The notes: generated from the letters alone by a model not told the origin. DNA of 64,000 bases from Cedecea davisae DSM 4568 (GCF_000412335.2 NZ_KE161030.1:894490-958489); one strand, 5' to 3'; shown: positions 19,672 through 28,148, counted from the first letter of the stretch. Program-made: numbers and translations.

Positions 19672-20052
19672 ATGAAGGTACTTACTCTTGTTTCATCTCT
19701 GGCGTTGGCCAGTTTTTGCTTTTCCGCGGTAGCTGCAACACCTGAAAACATTGCCGTTTATGCTACCCATAAATCCACCGGTTCTATGTCCGTGGGTGGA
19801 AAAAGCGCTTATACCAACACCTTTGAAGTGATGGTTGCAAACGTCTCTGATAAGGATATTGATCTCTCCAAAGTGTGTCTGAAAGCAATCTCTCCTGACC
19901 ATAAGGAATTTAAGCTCGACACCGTGGATGAGGCTCTGGCTAAAGGCCAGCTGAAGGCAGGAAAAATGGCTAAAGGTATCGCTGTTTTCGCCTCCGAAGA
20001 TGCGAAAGTTAATGATGCGTTGCTGATTACCCTTTCCGGTGAGTGTAAGTAA
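19672..20052 (+). CDS. Secreted DUF4354-like protein
   Basis: A 126-residue protein with a clean signal peptide (residues 1-21, ending AVAA). The mature part is a predicted beta-sandwich with NTFEVMVANVSDKDIDLSKVCLK and a C-terminal LLITLSGECK. Two cysteines (near 67 and 125) could form a disulfide. The pattern recalls DUF4354 proteins of enteric bacteria, which have no known function. AAAGGA precedes the ATG and a terminator follows, so it is monocistronic. Confidence 0.65.
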   Translation: MKVLTLVSSLALASFCFSAVAATPENIAVYATHKSTGSMSVGGKSAYTNTFEVMVANVSDKDIDLSKVCLKAISPDHKEFKLDTVDEALAKGQLKAGKMAKGIAVFASEDAKVNDALLITLSGECK

Positions 20053-20061
20053 CCGTAACTG

Positions 20062-20079
20062 GCAGCCCATTCGGGCTGC
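20062..20079 (+). terminator. Rho-independent terminator
   Basis: A 7-bp stem (GCAGCCC/GGGCTGC) with an ATTC loop, followed by TACCTTTTGA. It closes the DUF4354-like gene. Confidence 0.75.
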
Positions 20080-20319
20080 TACCTTTTGACTGACTCAATG
20101 AGCCTGAATCGCTTCTTTTATTTGCCTTTGCTCCTTGCGGCTATCCTCTATTTTTTAATTTATATCATGACAATGAATAGTCATGAATGATTAGAGAATG
20201 TAAATGACAACTATTTAGAATACACAAAATTACTGATTGATGAAGCCGCTGTGTTTAATGTTAATTGAATAAAGGTTCAGCAAAATACCTCCATCGAATG
20301 ATTATGGTTATTGAAAGTC

Positions 20320-21219
20320 ATGAATGGAAATAATAATAAATCTCAGTTACGTGCGTCTGAAACAAAAAAATGCACGCTGGTCAGTCTCTGCATTAATTTT
20401 TTCCTGTCTGTATTCCAAATAATAGCCGGCATTTTTTCAGGTTCGCAGGGGCTTATTGCAGATGGGATTCATTCTCTTTCAGATCTCTCTTCTGATTTTG
20501 TCGTTTTAATTGCTAATAAGAAAGGGCAGAAGGAGTGTGATGACGACCATCACTACGGCCATTTGCGCTTTGAAAACGGCGGAAAGCTCATTATCGGGGC
20601 GATTCTTCTTTTAGTGGGGCTGGGTACTATCTGGTCGGCCGGGGGAAAACTTCTTCATAACAGCTTGCCTCAGGAGATAAACCCCTTAGCAATATGGGTA
20701 GCTCTAATCGCGCTGGTGATAAAAGAGACCCTTTTCCGCTATATGCTGTTTGTTGGCAAACGCATTCAGTCATCTTTGCTTATCGCGAACGCCTGGCATG
20801 CTCGATCTGATGCGGCTTCGTCGGTCATTGTGGCGATCGGCATTATCGGGAATATGCTGGGGTTCCATATGATGGACTCGATTGCTGCTCTGATTGTCGG
20901 CCTCTTCATTGCCCGGATGGGCTACCACTTCTCCTCTGACGCTCTTCAGGACTTGATGGATCGTTCTGTTGATACTGAACTGGAACATGAAATAAGGGTT
21001 TGCCTGTTGTCTACGACAGGTGTGGAGGGAGTTCATGATTTGAAAACACGTAAAATGGGCGACTACGCTCTGGTTGATGTCCATATCGAAGTCAACGGGG
21101 ATCTGTCTATCCGGGAAGGCCATGAAATCGCGATAGACGCCAGAAAAAGGGTGATGGCCGTTTTTGATGTACTCAATGTCATGGTCCATATTGAACCCGA
21201 AGATAGCGACTGCCGGTAA
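20320..21219 (+). CDS. Cation diffusion facilitator transporter
   Basis: A 299-residue CDF exporter with six helices and a C-terminal cytoplasmic metal-sensing domain. Two HxxxD metal sites are visible: GIHSLSDL in helix 2 and NAWHARSDAASS in helix 5. The cytosolic loop carries DDDHHYGHLRFE, rich in metal ligands. Paired HxxxD sites are typical of Zn/Cd/Co transporters, but the metal cannot be fixed. The reading frame extends to a TTG three codons upstream; neither start has a strong SD. The region is more A+T-rich than the flanks, fitting horizontal acquisition. Confidence 0.87.
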   Translation: MNGNNNKSQLRASETKKCTLVSLCINFFLSVFQIIAGIFSGSQGLIADGIHSLSDLSSDFVVLIANKKGQKECDDDHHYGHLRFENGGKLIIGAILLLVGLGTIWSAGGKLLHNSLPQEINPLAIWVALIALVIKETLFRYMLFVGKRIQSSLLIANAWHARSDAASSVIVAIGIIGNMLGFHMMDSIAALIVGLFIARMGYHFSSDALQDLMDRSVDTELEHEIRVCLLSTTGVEGVHDLKTRKMGDYALVDVHIEVNGDLSIREGHEIAIDARKRVMAVFDVLNVMVHIEPEDSDCR

Positions 21220-21521
21220 GTATTATGTAACTGTTATCGTATTTATTTTACTGTTTGAAATGTATTTCCCTATAAATTGTTGTAATACACAATTTACGGT
21301 TATTATTATTGTTTTGACATATTATTTCCTATCTTGACATAACTAAACGGTTCCTAACCGAAGCTTATTCTTTTATTTCCCACAGTGTGCCAGGGGTTAT
21401 AATAGGCTGTCTTTCAAAAGGGGAGCTCTCGGGTAGCCCTGATGAAGAGATATAATGGCGGGTGCGCGGCTACGCTAGATGTCGCTTACACATTTAAGTG
21501 AAAATGAACAGGAGAAGATTT

Positions 21522-21575
21522 ATGACTTGTAATATTTCTGATGAACCTCCATCGAGAGAGGAACATATGGGCTGA
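21522..21575 (+). CDS. Possible 17-residue leader peptide
   Basis: A short frame, MTCNISDEPPSREEHMG, begins 6 bases after a strong SD (AGGAGAAG). It lies in a putative transcript starting after a perfect TATAAT near 21,400, and an intrinsic terminator follows 340 bases later. No homolog is recognised. It could be a translated leader for the transporter genes downstream, or chance. Confidence 0.3.
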   Translation: MTCNISDEPPSREEHMG

Positions 21576-21603
21576 CTATCTACATTGAGACTCAGTGTAT
21601 TCA

Positions 21604-21903
21604 ATGGAGACGGTCTGTGCAGTTGCCATGAAACTGCCGGAAATTGATCTTTCATTTTATGCACTCAGGTTGAGGTGTAGTATGTCGCTACTCACAAAGC
21701 GCTACATGTTTTATGTTGATGCTAAAAGCACAATCATTTTCTCAATGTTGGCAGACACTGTTCAGTCAATACCATCGCCATTTCATACATCCTTCAATAA
21801 AAAGCTTACGGTATGGGGACAATTTGCCGGTAAGCTCCAGCTCAAACTGAAACAAAAAAGGCAACGTGTCGTTGAAGATAATATCAACTCACTATTGCCA
21901 TAA
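21604..21903 (+). CDS. Unrecognised short open frame before a terminator
   Basis: A frame of about 100 residues with no SD and several possible starts (GTG 21595, ATG 21604, ATG 21628). The product is basic at the C-terminus (LKLKQKRQRVVEDN) with a hydrophobic patch (STIIFSMLADTV). Its stop is 9 bases before a strong terminator hairpin, which is the only positional hint that it is expressed. I recognise no family. It could be a degraded gene remnant in acquired DNA. Confidence 0.22.
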   Translation: METVCAVAMKLPEIDLSFYALRLRCSMSLLTKRYMFYVDAKSTIIFSMLADTVQSIPSPFHTSFNKKLTVWGQFAGKLQLKLKQKRQRVVEDNINSLLP

Positions 21904-21911
21904 TTCGTAAT

Positions 21912-21966
21912 AAGCCCTGGTGGTGCCTGTTTCTGACGGCTAAATCTTAGTCGCCAGGGCTTTTTA
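21912..21966 (+). terminator. Intrinsic terminator upstream of the ABC permease gene
   Basis: A 9-bp outer stem (AAGCCCTGG/CCAGGGCTT) carries an inner 7-bp hairpin (CGGCTAA/TTAGTCG) and runs into TTTTT. It lies 88 bases before the permease ATG. Either it ends the preceding transcript or it is the decision point of an attenuator. Confidence 0.8.
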
Positions 21967-22053
21967 GGGTTTATAAATCTAATCTTGTCTCATTCGTTCG
22001 CGCTCAGCGAGGGTAACCTCATGCGTGCAAGTTAATGAGCGGAGTTTCCTATT

Positions 22054-23772
22054 ATGCATGTTTTAACAACACACATAAGCAAGAAGACTTCTGTTGTGAA
22101 CGACCTGATTGTTGGCTTTATTATAGCGGCCTGCATCATTTTGTTCATTTATGGTTGGCAGGGAATGCACACCCCTTTCGACGGTCACTCGTTGCCAGAC
22201 GTTAGCCTGGACTATCATTTACTCCCCTATTACACATTGCGCACAACTATGCGATTGCTTATTGGGCTTTTTTACTCAATGCTCTTTTCGATAGTGTTTG
22301 CGGTATTAGCAGCAAAATATGCTCCCATGAGGAGGGTTATTTTACCTTTCGTAAATTTTATGGAGTCGGTGCCTTTAGTCGGATTCCTGACATTCACGAC
22401 GGGATTTTTTCTCGGACTTTATCCGCACAGCGTTATGGGGCTTGAAGGGCTGGCTATTTTCGCAGTCTTTACCGCACAAGCCTGGAATATGATGCTGACG
22501 TTATATCAGACGCTAAAGGTCGTGCCTGATGAGTTATCCGAAGCCACTGAGGCTTTTGGTTATAACCCATGGCAAAAATTTTGGCGTCTGGGGTTCATCT
22601 ATTCGTTCCCGGGTTTGCTGTGGAATACGATGGTCTCTCAGTCCGCGGCCTGGTTTGCGCTGGTTGCTTCAGAGATGCTTACCGTAGGGGATGGCAGTAC
22701 TAATTTACCCGGGGTTGGCTCGTATATCGGTATCGCTTTACAGAATGGCAGTCTCAACGGCGTTATCCTGGGAGTATTAGCCCTTATCATCAATATTCTC
22801 ATCTTCGATCAACTGCTATTCCGCCCGCTGGTTCGCTATGCGCATCAGTTCAAATATGAGGATGTTAGTGACAGAAAAATTCCAGGCTCATGGTTCTATC
22901 AATGCCTTAGTCAATCACATATAGGCCTTGGCTTAGGGCGCGCATGTAAAAAGTTGTCCATATTTTGGTTATTTGTTCTGCCTAAAGCGTGGTATGGACT
23001 AAAGCTAAACCGACTTTTTGCTTTCCTTGCGCAAATGAATTGGCTGTGGTCCAGCCTTTGGTATCTGGCTATCGTGGTCGGCTGCATTTATTACGGGCAT
23101 CAGCTGTGGCTGTTTATTCCTAAGGAGTACCTGGCTTCACTTCCCGGCTTAATGGGGCTAACCGCCGCTCGAGTCATCGGAGCAATGGTGTTAAGCGTGA
23201 TTATCTTCACACCTCTGGGTGTGTGGATTGGTCTGCGGCCAAAACTTGTGCGCTTTTTCCAGCCGATTATTCAGGTGATGGCGGCGGTGCCTGCCAACGT
23301 CTTTTATCCATTGATAGCCTTTATGATTGTGGCCTGGCATCAGAATTTGGGCACCTGGACAATTCCAATGATTATGTTGGGCACGCAATGGTACGTGCTG
23401 TTTAACGTCATTGCCGGAACCTCCATGATCCCAAGTCAACTCGTGGAAGCAAGCCGGGTGTTTCATCTCCGTGGCTTACTCTGGTGGACCCGATTCACGC
23501 TCCCGGCAGTGTTTCCCTACATCGTCACCGGCGTTATTTCTGCGGCTGGTGGAGCCTGGAATACCGCTATCGCAGCGGAAGTGCTGAGTTGGGGGAAAAT
23601 CACCTTACAGACGCACGGACTCGGAGCCTTTATTTCTCTGGCCAGTGATGCGGGCCAAAACCCACAGGAAGCTCTGGGCTGCCTGGCTATGTGCTTCATG
23701 GTTCTGCTGTGCATTATTTTTGTCTGGCAGCCTATGTATCGTTACGCAGAGACGCGCTTCAAATTTGATTAG
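22054..23772 (+). CDS. ABC transporter permease with two fused permease domains (NitT/TauT type)
   Basis: A 572-residue membrane protein made of two tandem binding-protein-dependent permease domains. Each has an EAA-type loop: SEATEAFGYNPWQKFWRLGFIYSFPG (first half, around residue 165) and EASRVFHLRGLLWWTRFTLPAVFPY (second half, around residue 465). The halves resemble SsuC/TauC/NrtB-like permeases, here fused so one chain could form the whole channel. GGAG precedes the ATG. The ATPase gene follows, but no substrate-binding protein is encoded nearby, so the substrate is unknown. Confidence 0.85.
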   Translation: MHVLTTHISKKTSVVNDLIVGFIIAACIILFIYGWQGMHTPFDGHSLPDVSLDYHLLPYYTLRTTMRLLIGLFYSMLFSIVFAVLAAKYAPMRRVILPFVNFMESVPLVGFLTFTTGFFLGLYPHSVMGLEGLAIFAVFTAQAWNMMLTLYQTLKVVPDELSEATEAFGYNPWQKFWRLGFIYSFPGLLWNTMVSQSAAWFALVASEMLTVGDGSTNLPGVGSYIGIALQNGSLNGVILGVLALIINILIFDQLLFRPLVRYAHQFKYEDVSDRKIPGSWFYQCLSQSHIGLGLGRACKKLSIFWLFVLPKAWYGLKLNRLFAFLAQMNWLWSSLWYLAIVVGCIYYGHQLWLFIPKEYLASLPGLMGLTAARVIGAMVLSVIIFTPLGVWIGLRPKLVRFFQPIIQVMAAVPANVFYPLIAFMIVAWHQNLGTWTIPMIMLGTQWYVLFNVIAGTSMIPSQLVEASRVFHLRGLLWWTRFTLPAVFPYIVTGVISAAGGAWNTAIAAEVLSWGKITLQTHGLGAFISLASDAGQNPQEALGCLAMCFMVLLCIIFVWQPMYRYAETRFKFD

Positions 23773-23804
23773 TTATTAACAAATTAAAGATGTCAGGGAT
23801 TATT

Positions 23805-24587
23805 ATGAAAAAATCATCAGTAGTATTAGAGATTAAGAACGTCTCAAAATCATTTAATAAAGGTCGTAAGCAAAAAGTAACCGTGCTGGATAATATTAGT
23901 CTTGAGATTAAAGAGAATGAAATCGTTGCTTTACTGGGGCGCTCCGGCTCAGGAAAGTCAACGCTACTAAGGATGGTTGCTGGATTAGTAGAGCCGGATA
24001 TAGGCTCTATTGTTTGCTGCGATTTACCCATCAACGGGCCAGGCAAACATACCAGTATGGTATTTCAGTCTTTTGCACTTTTCCCCTGGCTAAACGTTTT
24101 TGATAGCGTGGCATTTGGGCTTCAGGCGCAGGGGTTATCGTCAGATGAGGTGGGTAAAAGGACAATGGACATGCTTGATCTGATAGGGCTTTCCGGGTAC
24201 GAAAAAGCCTATCCGAGAGAGCTGTCAGGAGGAATGCGGCAGCGTGTTGGATTCGCCCGTGCACTAGCCGTTGAACCGGAACTGTTGCTGATGGATGAGC
24301 CATTCTCGGCACTGGATATTTTTACCGGTAATAAACTACGGCAGGATCTTATTGAGCTGTGGGAAAATCGTGTGATTAAGACGCGCTCGATGTTGCTGGT
24401 CACTCACAGCGTCGAAGAAGCGGTAATGCTTTCTGACAGAGTCTGCCTGCTGGGGGGAAAAGCCAGCACAATCACGGATACCTTTAATATAGATATTGAG
24501 CGTTCTCTGAGAACCAAAGACAGTATTGCGCCAATGGTGGATAAAATCAGCGATGCGCTAAATGACAGGATAGCATCTTGTGTCTGA
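23805..24587 (+). CDS. ABC transporter ATP-binding protein (NitT/TauT type)
   Basis: A 260-residue nucleotide-binding protein with a full motif set: Walker A GRSGSGKST, Q-loop VFQSFALFPWL, signature LSGGMRQRVGFARA, Walker B LLLMDEPFSALD and H-loop VTHSVEEAV. The PWL after the Q-loop and the SVEEAV helix are typical of the nitrate/taurine/sulfonate importer class. I prefer the ATG of MKKSSVV, preceded by AGGG, over one 15 bases upstream. It pairs with the fused permease; both lie in the A+T-rich stretch. Confidence 0.87.
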   Translation: MKKSSVVLEIKNVSKSFNKGRKQKVTVLDNISLEIKENEIVALLGRSGSGKSTLLRMVAGLVEPDIGSIVCCDLPINGPGKHTSMVFQSFALFPWLNVFDSVAFGLQAQGLSSDEVGKRTMDMLDLIGLSGYEKAYPRELSGGMRQRVGFARALAVEPELLLMDEPFSALDIFTGNKLRQDLIELWENRVIKTRSMLLVTHSVEEAVMLSDRVCLLGGKASTITDTFNIDIERSLRTKDSIAPMVDKISDALNDRIASCV

Positions 24588-24652
24588 AGGGAGACTCAGG
24601 GCGGTAGACAATATTTGTCACCACGGCATCTAACATATCGTTATGAAAATTT

Positions 24653-24716
24653 GAGAGCTACCTGTTTTATAGGGAGGAGAATCATTATACCAGGTAAATG
24701 GTAACTCTCATTTTTT
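24653..24716 (+). terminator. Terminator of the ABC operon
   Basis: An interrupted stem (GAGAG..ACC with GGT..CTCTC) with a small inner ACCTG/CAGGT pairing is followed by ATTTTTTCT. It is about 65 bases after the ATPase stop. Confidence 0.65.
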
Positions 24717-24723
24717 CTGCTCA

Positions 24724-24764
24724 ATCGCCTGCCATATTTCGACGATTGGATTATGGCAGGCGAT
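24724..24764. other. Perfect 13-bp stem hairpin in a gene-free stretch
   Basis: ATCGCCTGCCATA pairs perfectly with TATGGCAGGCGAT around a 15-base loop; no U-tract follows. The stretch 24,588-24,893 otherwise holds only two terminators. It could be a transposon or integration scar or an mRNA-stability element; identity is unknown. Confidence 0.5.
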
Positions 24765-24856
24765 ACCTCTGATTCAATTTGGGCCGTTAACTAGTAGCAG
24801 CAGACTGGCTGATTTTCGACGCACTAAAGTTAGCCAACTTACTAAATTTCAGGCAT

Positions 24857-24880
24857 AAAAAAAGACGTCGGTTGACGTCT
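24857..24880 (-). terminator. Terminator of the tRNA-Arg gene
   Basis: On the minus strand AGACGTC/GACGTCT with an AACC loop is followed by a run of T's. It lies directly after the 3' end of the tRNA. Confidence 0.88.
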
Positions 24881-24893
24881 CTTGATATGAATT

Positions 24894-24970
24894 TGGTACG
24901 CCCTACAGGGTTCGAACCTGTGACCTACGGCTTAGAAGGCCGTTGCTCTATCCAGCTGAGCTAAGGGCGC
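24894..24970 (-). tRNA. argU: tRNA-Arg (anticodon UCU)
   Basis: A 77-base cloverleaf with encoded CCA. The acceptor starts GCGCCCT, the D-arm is GCTCAGCTGGATAGAGC, the anticodon loop CTTCTAA reads AGA codons, and the T-arm is the standard GGTTCGAACC. It matches argU, which in E. coli lies near folD and is a classic prophage integration site. The end of the acceptor pairs G1 with U72 instead of C72. Acquired-looking DNA begins beyond its 3' side. Confidence 0.95.
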
Positions 24971-25176
24971 ACTGGGGAGTGCGGGTGTCATTGCAGAAGA
25001 ATCACACCTTTGTGCGGGTGGGATTATACGGTCAGCACCCTTTGAGTCAATGGCTTTTCAACCACCTGCGCGACAATTGAGCATAAACCCACATCAGAGC
25101 CTGACAGCGGGCCGCGCATCTGACAAAATAGAAGCAATCCCCTTCCTTTAAGTTTACAGATGGAATTCTCTCTCTG

Positions 25177-26043
25177 ATGGCAGCAAAGATTATTGACGGT
25201 AAAACGATTGCGCAGCAGGTACGGCTTGAAGTTGCTGAAAAAGTAAGAGCCCGAATTGCCGCAGGAAAACGCGCCCCTGGTCTGGCCGTTGTATTGGTGG
25301 GAGCGAACCCTGCGTCCCAGATTTATGTTGCCAACAAACGTAAAGCCTGCGAAGAGGTCGGTTTTGTCTCCCGCTCTTACGATTTGCCGGAAACCACCAG
25401 CGAAGCGGAGCTGTTAGCGCTGATTGACGACCTGAACGCCGACGCTGAAATCGACGGGATCCTGGTTCAGCTTCCGCTGCCTGCCGGGATTGATAATGTG
25501 AAGGTGCTCGAGCGTATCGACCCGAATAAAGACGTAGACGGTTTCCATCCGTATAACATTGGCCGCCTGTGCCAGCGTGCGCCGCGCCTGCGCCCTTGTA
25601 CGCCACGGGGCATTGTTACGCTGCTTGAGCGCTACAACATCGACACCTACGGCCTGAACGCGGTCATCATTGGCGCTTCCAACATCGTTGGCCGCCCGAT
25701 GAGTATGGAACTGCTGCTGGCGGGCTGCACCACCACCGTGACCCACCGCTTTACCAAAAACCTGCGCCAGCACGTTGAGAACGCCGACCTGGTGATTGTT
25801 GCGGTAGGCAAACCGGGCTTTATTCCGGGCGAGTGGATCAAAGAAGGCGCTATCGTAGTGGACGTGGGTATTAACCGTCTGGAAAGCGGGAAAGTGGTCG
25901 GCGACGTAAATTATGATGAAGCCGCCGCCAAAGCCTCGTATATTACGCCGGTTCCGGGTGGCGTGGGTCCGATGACCGTCGCCACTCTAATCCAGAATAC
26001 CTTGCAGGCCTGCGAGGAATATCATGATGTTGATGGAGAGTAA
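25177..26043 (+). CDS. folD: Bifunctional methylenetetrahydrofolate dehydrogenase/cyclohydrolase
   Basis: A 288-residue enzyme, as in E. coli. It interconverts 5,10-methylene-, methenyl- and 10-formyl-tetrahydrofolate with NADP. Conserved pieces are [17 protein letters not shown] with the catalytic YxxxK, the GILVQLPLP and DVDGFHPYN motifs, and the Rossmann region [24 protein letters not shown] is close to the C-terminus. It stands divergent from argU and 2 bases ahead of ybcJ. Confidence 0.97.
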   Translation: MAAKIIDGKTIAQQVRLEVAEKVRARIAAGKRAPGLAVVLVGANPASQIYVANKRKACEEVGFVSRSYDLPETTSEAELLALIDDLNADAEIDGILVQLPLPAGIDNVKVLERIDPNKDVDGFHPYNIGRLCQRAPRLRPCTPRGIVTLLERYNIDTYGLNAVIIGASNIVGRPMSMELLLAGCTTTVTHRFTKNLRQHVENADLVIVAVGKPGFIPGEWIKEGAIVVDVGINRLESGKVVGDVNYDEAAAKASYITPVPGGVGPMTVATLIQNTLQACEEYHDVDGE

Positions 26044-26045
26044 TA

Positions 26046-26258
26046 ATGGCGACCTTCTCATTAGGTAAACACCCACATGTTGAACTGTGCGATCTGCTGA
26101 AGCTGGAAGGCTGGTGTGAAAGCGGCGCGCAGGCGAAGGCGGTGATTGCCGAAGGCATGGTGAAGGTGGACGGCGAAGTCGAAACCCGCAAACGCTGCAA
26201 AATCGTTGCCGGTCAAACCGTGGCTTTTGAAAGCCTGAGCATTACCGTTCAGCCCTAA
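26046..26258 (+). CDS. ybcJ: S4-like RNA-binding protein YbcJ
   Basis: A 70-residue S4-domain protein matching YbcJ. It carries LCDLLKLEGWCESGAQAKAVIAEGMVKVDGEVETRKRCKI, a compact alpha-L RNA-binding fold. It is thought to bind RNA, with its physiological target unsettled. The gene follows folD by 2 bases, the same order as in E. coli, and a terminator closes the pair. Confidence 0.93.
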   Translation: MATFSLGKHPHVELCDLLKLEGWCESGAQAKAVIAEGMVKVDGEVETRKRCKIVAGQTVAFESLSITVQP

Positions 26259-26270
26259 CCTCTGACCTTA

Positions 26271-26295
26271 ACCCTCGGTCTCACCGGCTGAGGGT
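26271..26295 (+). terminator. Terminator after ybcJ
   Basis: Stem ACCCTC/GAGGGT with inner CGG/CCG pairs, followed by the T-rich TTGCTTTCTCTT. Confidence 0.65.
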
Positions 26296-26490
26296 TTGCT
26301 TTCTCTTATGCTCTGCAACTGAATCCCGCAAGACAAACTCCGCCAATCAGGCTGCAAAGCTTGGGCTGGCCGAAGAGCGCCGCACCCTGTCGCCACTACT
26401 CAAAACCTGCGCGACTTCAAATATTCGATAACAATATGGCAACAACGAAGATTTCAGTTGCGGGGAAAAATCCCTTTCGGCACTCTAGGT

Positions 26491-26513
26491 AGAACGTTCT
26501 AGTAGAACGTTCT
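26491..26513. promoter_or_regulatory. Two tandem palindromic operators upstream of the PTS gene
   Basis: AGAACGTTCT occurs twice, at 26491-26500 and 26504-26513, centres 13 bases apart, within a larger symmetric GTAGAACGTTCTA context. A palindrome with central CG is what LacI/MalI-type proteins bind, and a MalI-like regulator is encoded downstream. The rest of 26,296-26,578 shows no gene. Confidence 0.7.
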
Positions 26514-26578
26514 ACCAACCATAAAAACGCGTGAACAGACAAAACGCGGTTACTGCGTCTGCACCGGGGGAAACGTCC

Positions 26579-28078
26579 ATGAGTCTGTTGTCCAGTGTTG
26601 TAAAATCGTTATCAAAGCTTTCCATGATTGGCCGCGCCTTAATGCTGCCAATTTCTTTGCTGCCCGCCGCGGGCCTGCTGTTGGCGTTCGGCGATAAGTT
26701 TCACTTACCGTTAATGATGAACGCGGGCGGGGTTATTTTCGATAACCTGCCTATGCTGTTTGCTATCGGCTCCGCCGTTGGCCTGGCCGCAGAATCCGGC
26801 ATCGCCGCGCTTTCTGCTGCGGTTTCGGTGTTTATCATCAATATTACCATCGGCACCGTGATGCACATTACGCCGGAAATGGCCTCCGCAGGCGGTAAAT
26901 ACGCCATGGTGGTGGGTATTCCGACGCTGCAAATGGGCGTCTTCGGCGGCCTTATCTCCGGTATTCTTGCCGCGTGGTGCTACAACAAATTCCACACCAT
27001 GCAGCTGCCGGAGTTCCTCGGCTTCTTCTCCGGCAAACGTTTCGTGGCAATTGCTACCGCGTTTCTGTCGTTCCTGCTGGGCATGGTTCTGCCGTGGGTC
27101 TGGTCTTATATTCAGTCCGGCATTGATGCGCTGTCCGTAGTGGTAAATGGCGATAATCAGGCCGCGTCGACCTTCATCTTTGGCCTTGTTGAACGCGCGC
27201 TGATCCCGCTCGGCCTGCATCACATCTGGTATCCGTCCTTCTGGTATTCGTTCGGGGAATACACCACCCACGGCGGGCAGGTTATTCACGGCGACCAGAC
27301 GATTTGGTTCAAAATGCTGGAAGAGGGCGTGAAGTCCTTCAGCAGCGACAGCTATCAGGATGCCGGTAAATTCATGCAGGGCGAGTTCCCGCTGATGCTG
27401 TTCGCGCTGCCTGCGGCGTGTCTTGCGATGTACCATGAAGCCAACACCAAAAATAAGAAAATTGCCTCCGGTATTCTGTTCTCCGCGGCGCTGACCTGCT
27501 TCCTGACCGGGATAACCGAGCCGGTAGAGTTCACCTTTATTTTCGTAGCTCCTATCCTGTACGTGTTTAACGCCGTGATGGCCGGGCTTTCTTATATGTG
27601 TATGTACCTGCTGCATGCGCATATTGCGAAATCCTTCTCTGCCGGGATGATCGACTACATCTCCTTCGGCATCCTGCCGTCGTTCAACGGCTACCAGACC
27701 AACTTCCTGATGGCGGTTGTGGTGGGCGTGCCGATGGCGCTGATTTACTACTTCACCTTCCGCTTCGTTATTCGCCGCTTTGACGTGAAAACGCCGGGCC
27801 GCGCCGAAATTACCGCCAACGCCGGGGATAAAACCGATACCGAGCTGGCTGGCGATATCATCGGCCTGCTGGGCGGCGCGCCGAACATCAACTCCGTCGG
27901 CTCGTGCATTACCCGCCTGCGTCTTGAAGTGGATGACAGCACAATGGTGGACAAAGACGGCCTGAACAATCTGGGCGCGCGCGGCGTAGTCTTCGTCGGC
28001 GACTCGGGTATTCAGGTGATATTCGGGGCCAGAGCACAGTTCATCGCACAGACGATGTCGACGATGATCGGTAAGTGA
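26579..28078 (+). CDS. PTS system glucose/maltose-family IIBC permease
   Basis: A 499-residue phosphotransferase permease. The IIC channel (residues ~10-385) has RALMLPISLLPAAGLLLAFG and the sugar-site motif GITEPVEFTF. The IIB domain at the C-terminus carries the phosphorylated cysteine in NSVGSCITRLRL (about residue 441). It lacks a IIA domain, so Crr or another IIA must supply phosphate. The PtsG-like GLHHIWY and FHGD-type segments suggest a glucose-type or maltose-type hexose. I take the ATG with GGGGGAA upstream, not a GTG 48 bases earlier. The palindromic operators lie 66-88 bases upstream. Confidence 0.87.
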   Translation: MSLLSSVVKSLSKLSMIGRALMLPISLLPAAGLLLAFGDKFHLPLMMNAGGVIFDNLPMLFAIGSAVGLAAESGIAALSAAVSVFIINITIGTVMHITPEMASAGGKYAMVVGIPTLQMGVFGGLISGILAAWCYNKFHTMQLPEFLGFFSGKRFVAIATAFLSFLLGMVLPWVWSYIQSGIDALSVVVNGDNQAASTFIFGLVERALIPLGLHHIWYPSFWYSFGEYTTHGGQVIHGDQTIWFKMLEEGVKSFSSDSYQDAGKFMQGEFPLMLFALPAACLAMYHEANTKNKKIASGILFSAALTCFLTGITEPVEFTFIFVAPILYVFNAVMAGLSYMCMYLLHAHIAKSFSAGMIDYISFGILPSFNGYQTNFLMAVVVGVPMALIYYFTFRFVIRRFDVKTPGRAEITANAGDKTDTELAGDIIGLLGGAPNINSVGSCITRLRLEVDDSTMVDKDGLNNLGARGVVFVGDSGIQVIFGARAQFIAQTMSTMIGK

Positions 28079-28087
28079 TGTAATACC

Positions 28088-28120
28088 TTTCGGCCTCCTG
28101 TATGTTTCAGGGGGCTGAAA
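28088..28120 (+). terminator. Intercistronic hairpin between PTS and regulator genes
   Basis: TTTCGGCCTCCTG pairs with CAGGGGGCTGAAA (11 of 13 positions) around a seven-base loop, followed by TTTATGG. It may partly terminate the PTS transcript or protect its 3' end. Confidence 0.5.
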
Positions 28121-28148
28121 TTTATGGAAAGGCGCTAACAGGGGCGGA

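Noticed and set aside
21440..21460. Hammerhead-like CTGATGA core
   Set aside because: No GAAA box or matching stems follow, so the seven-base match is chance.
21398..21480. Possible yybP-ykoY manganese or other known riboswitch (AAAAGGGGAG stretch)
   Set aside because: The second conserved loop (ACATAC-type) and overall junction are missing; no known riboswitch class fits.
21604..21903. Resemblance of an internal segment (IIFSMLADTV) to the small protein MntS
   Set aside because: Only a few scattered residues agree and length and context differ.
20053..24893. Integrated element with tRNA attachment duplication
   Set aside because: No second copy of the tRNA 3' end and no integrase were found in the window.
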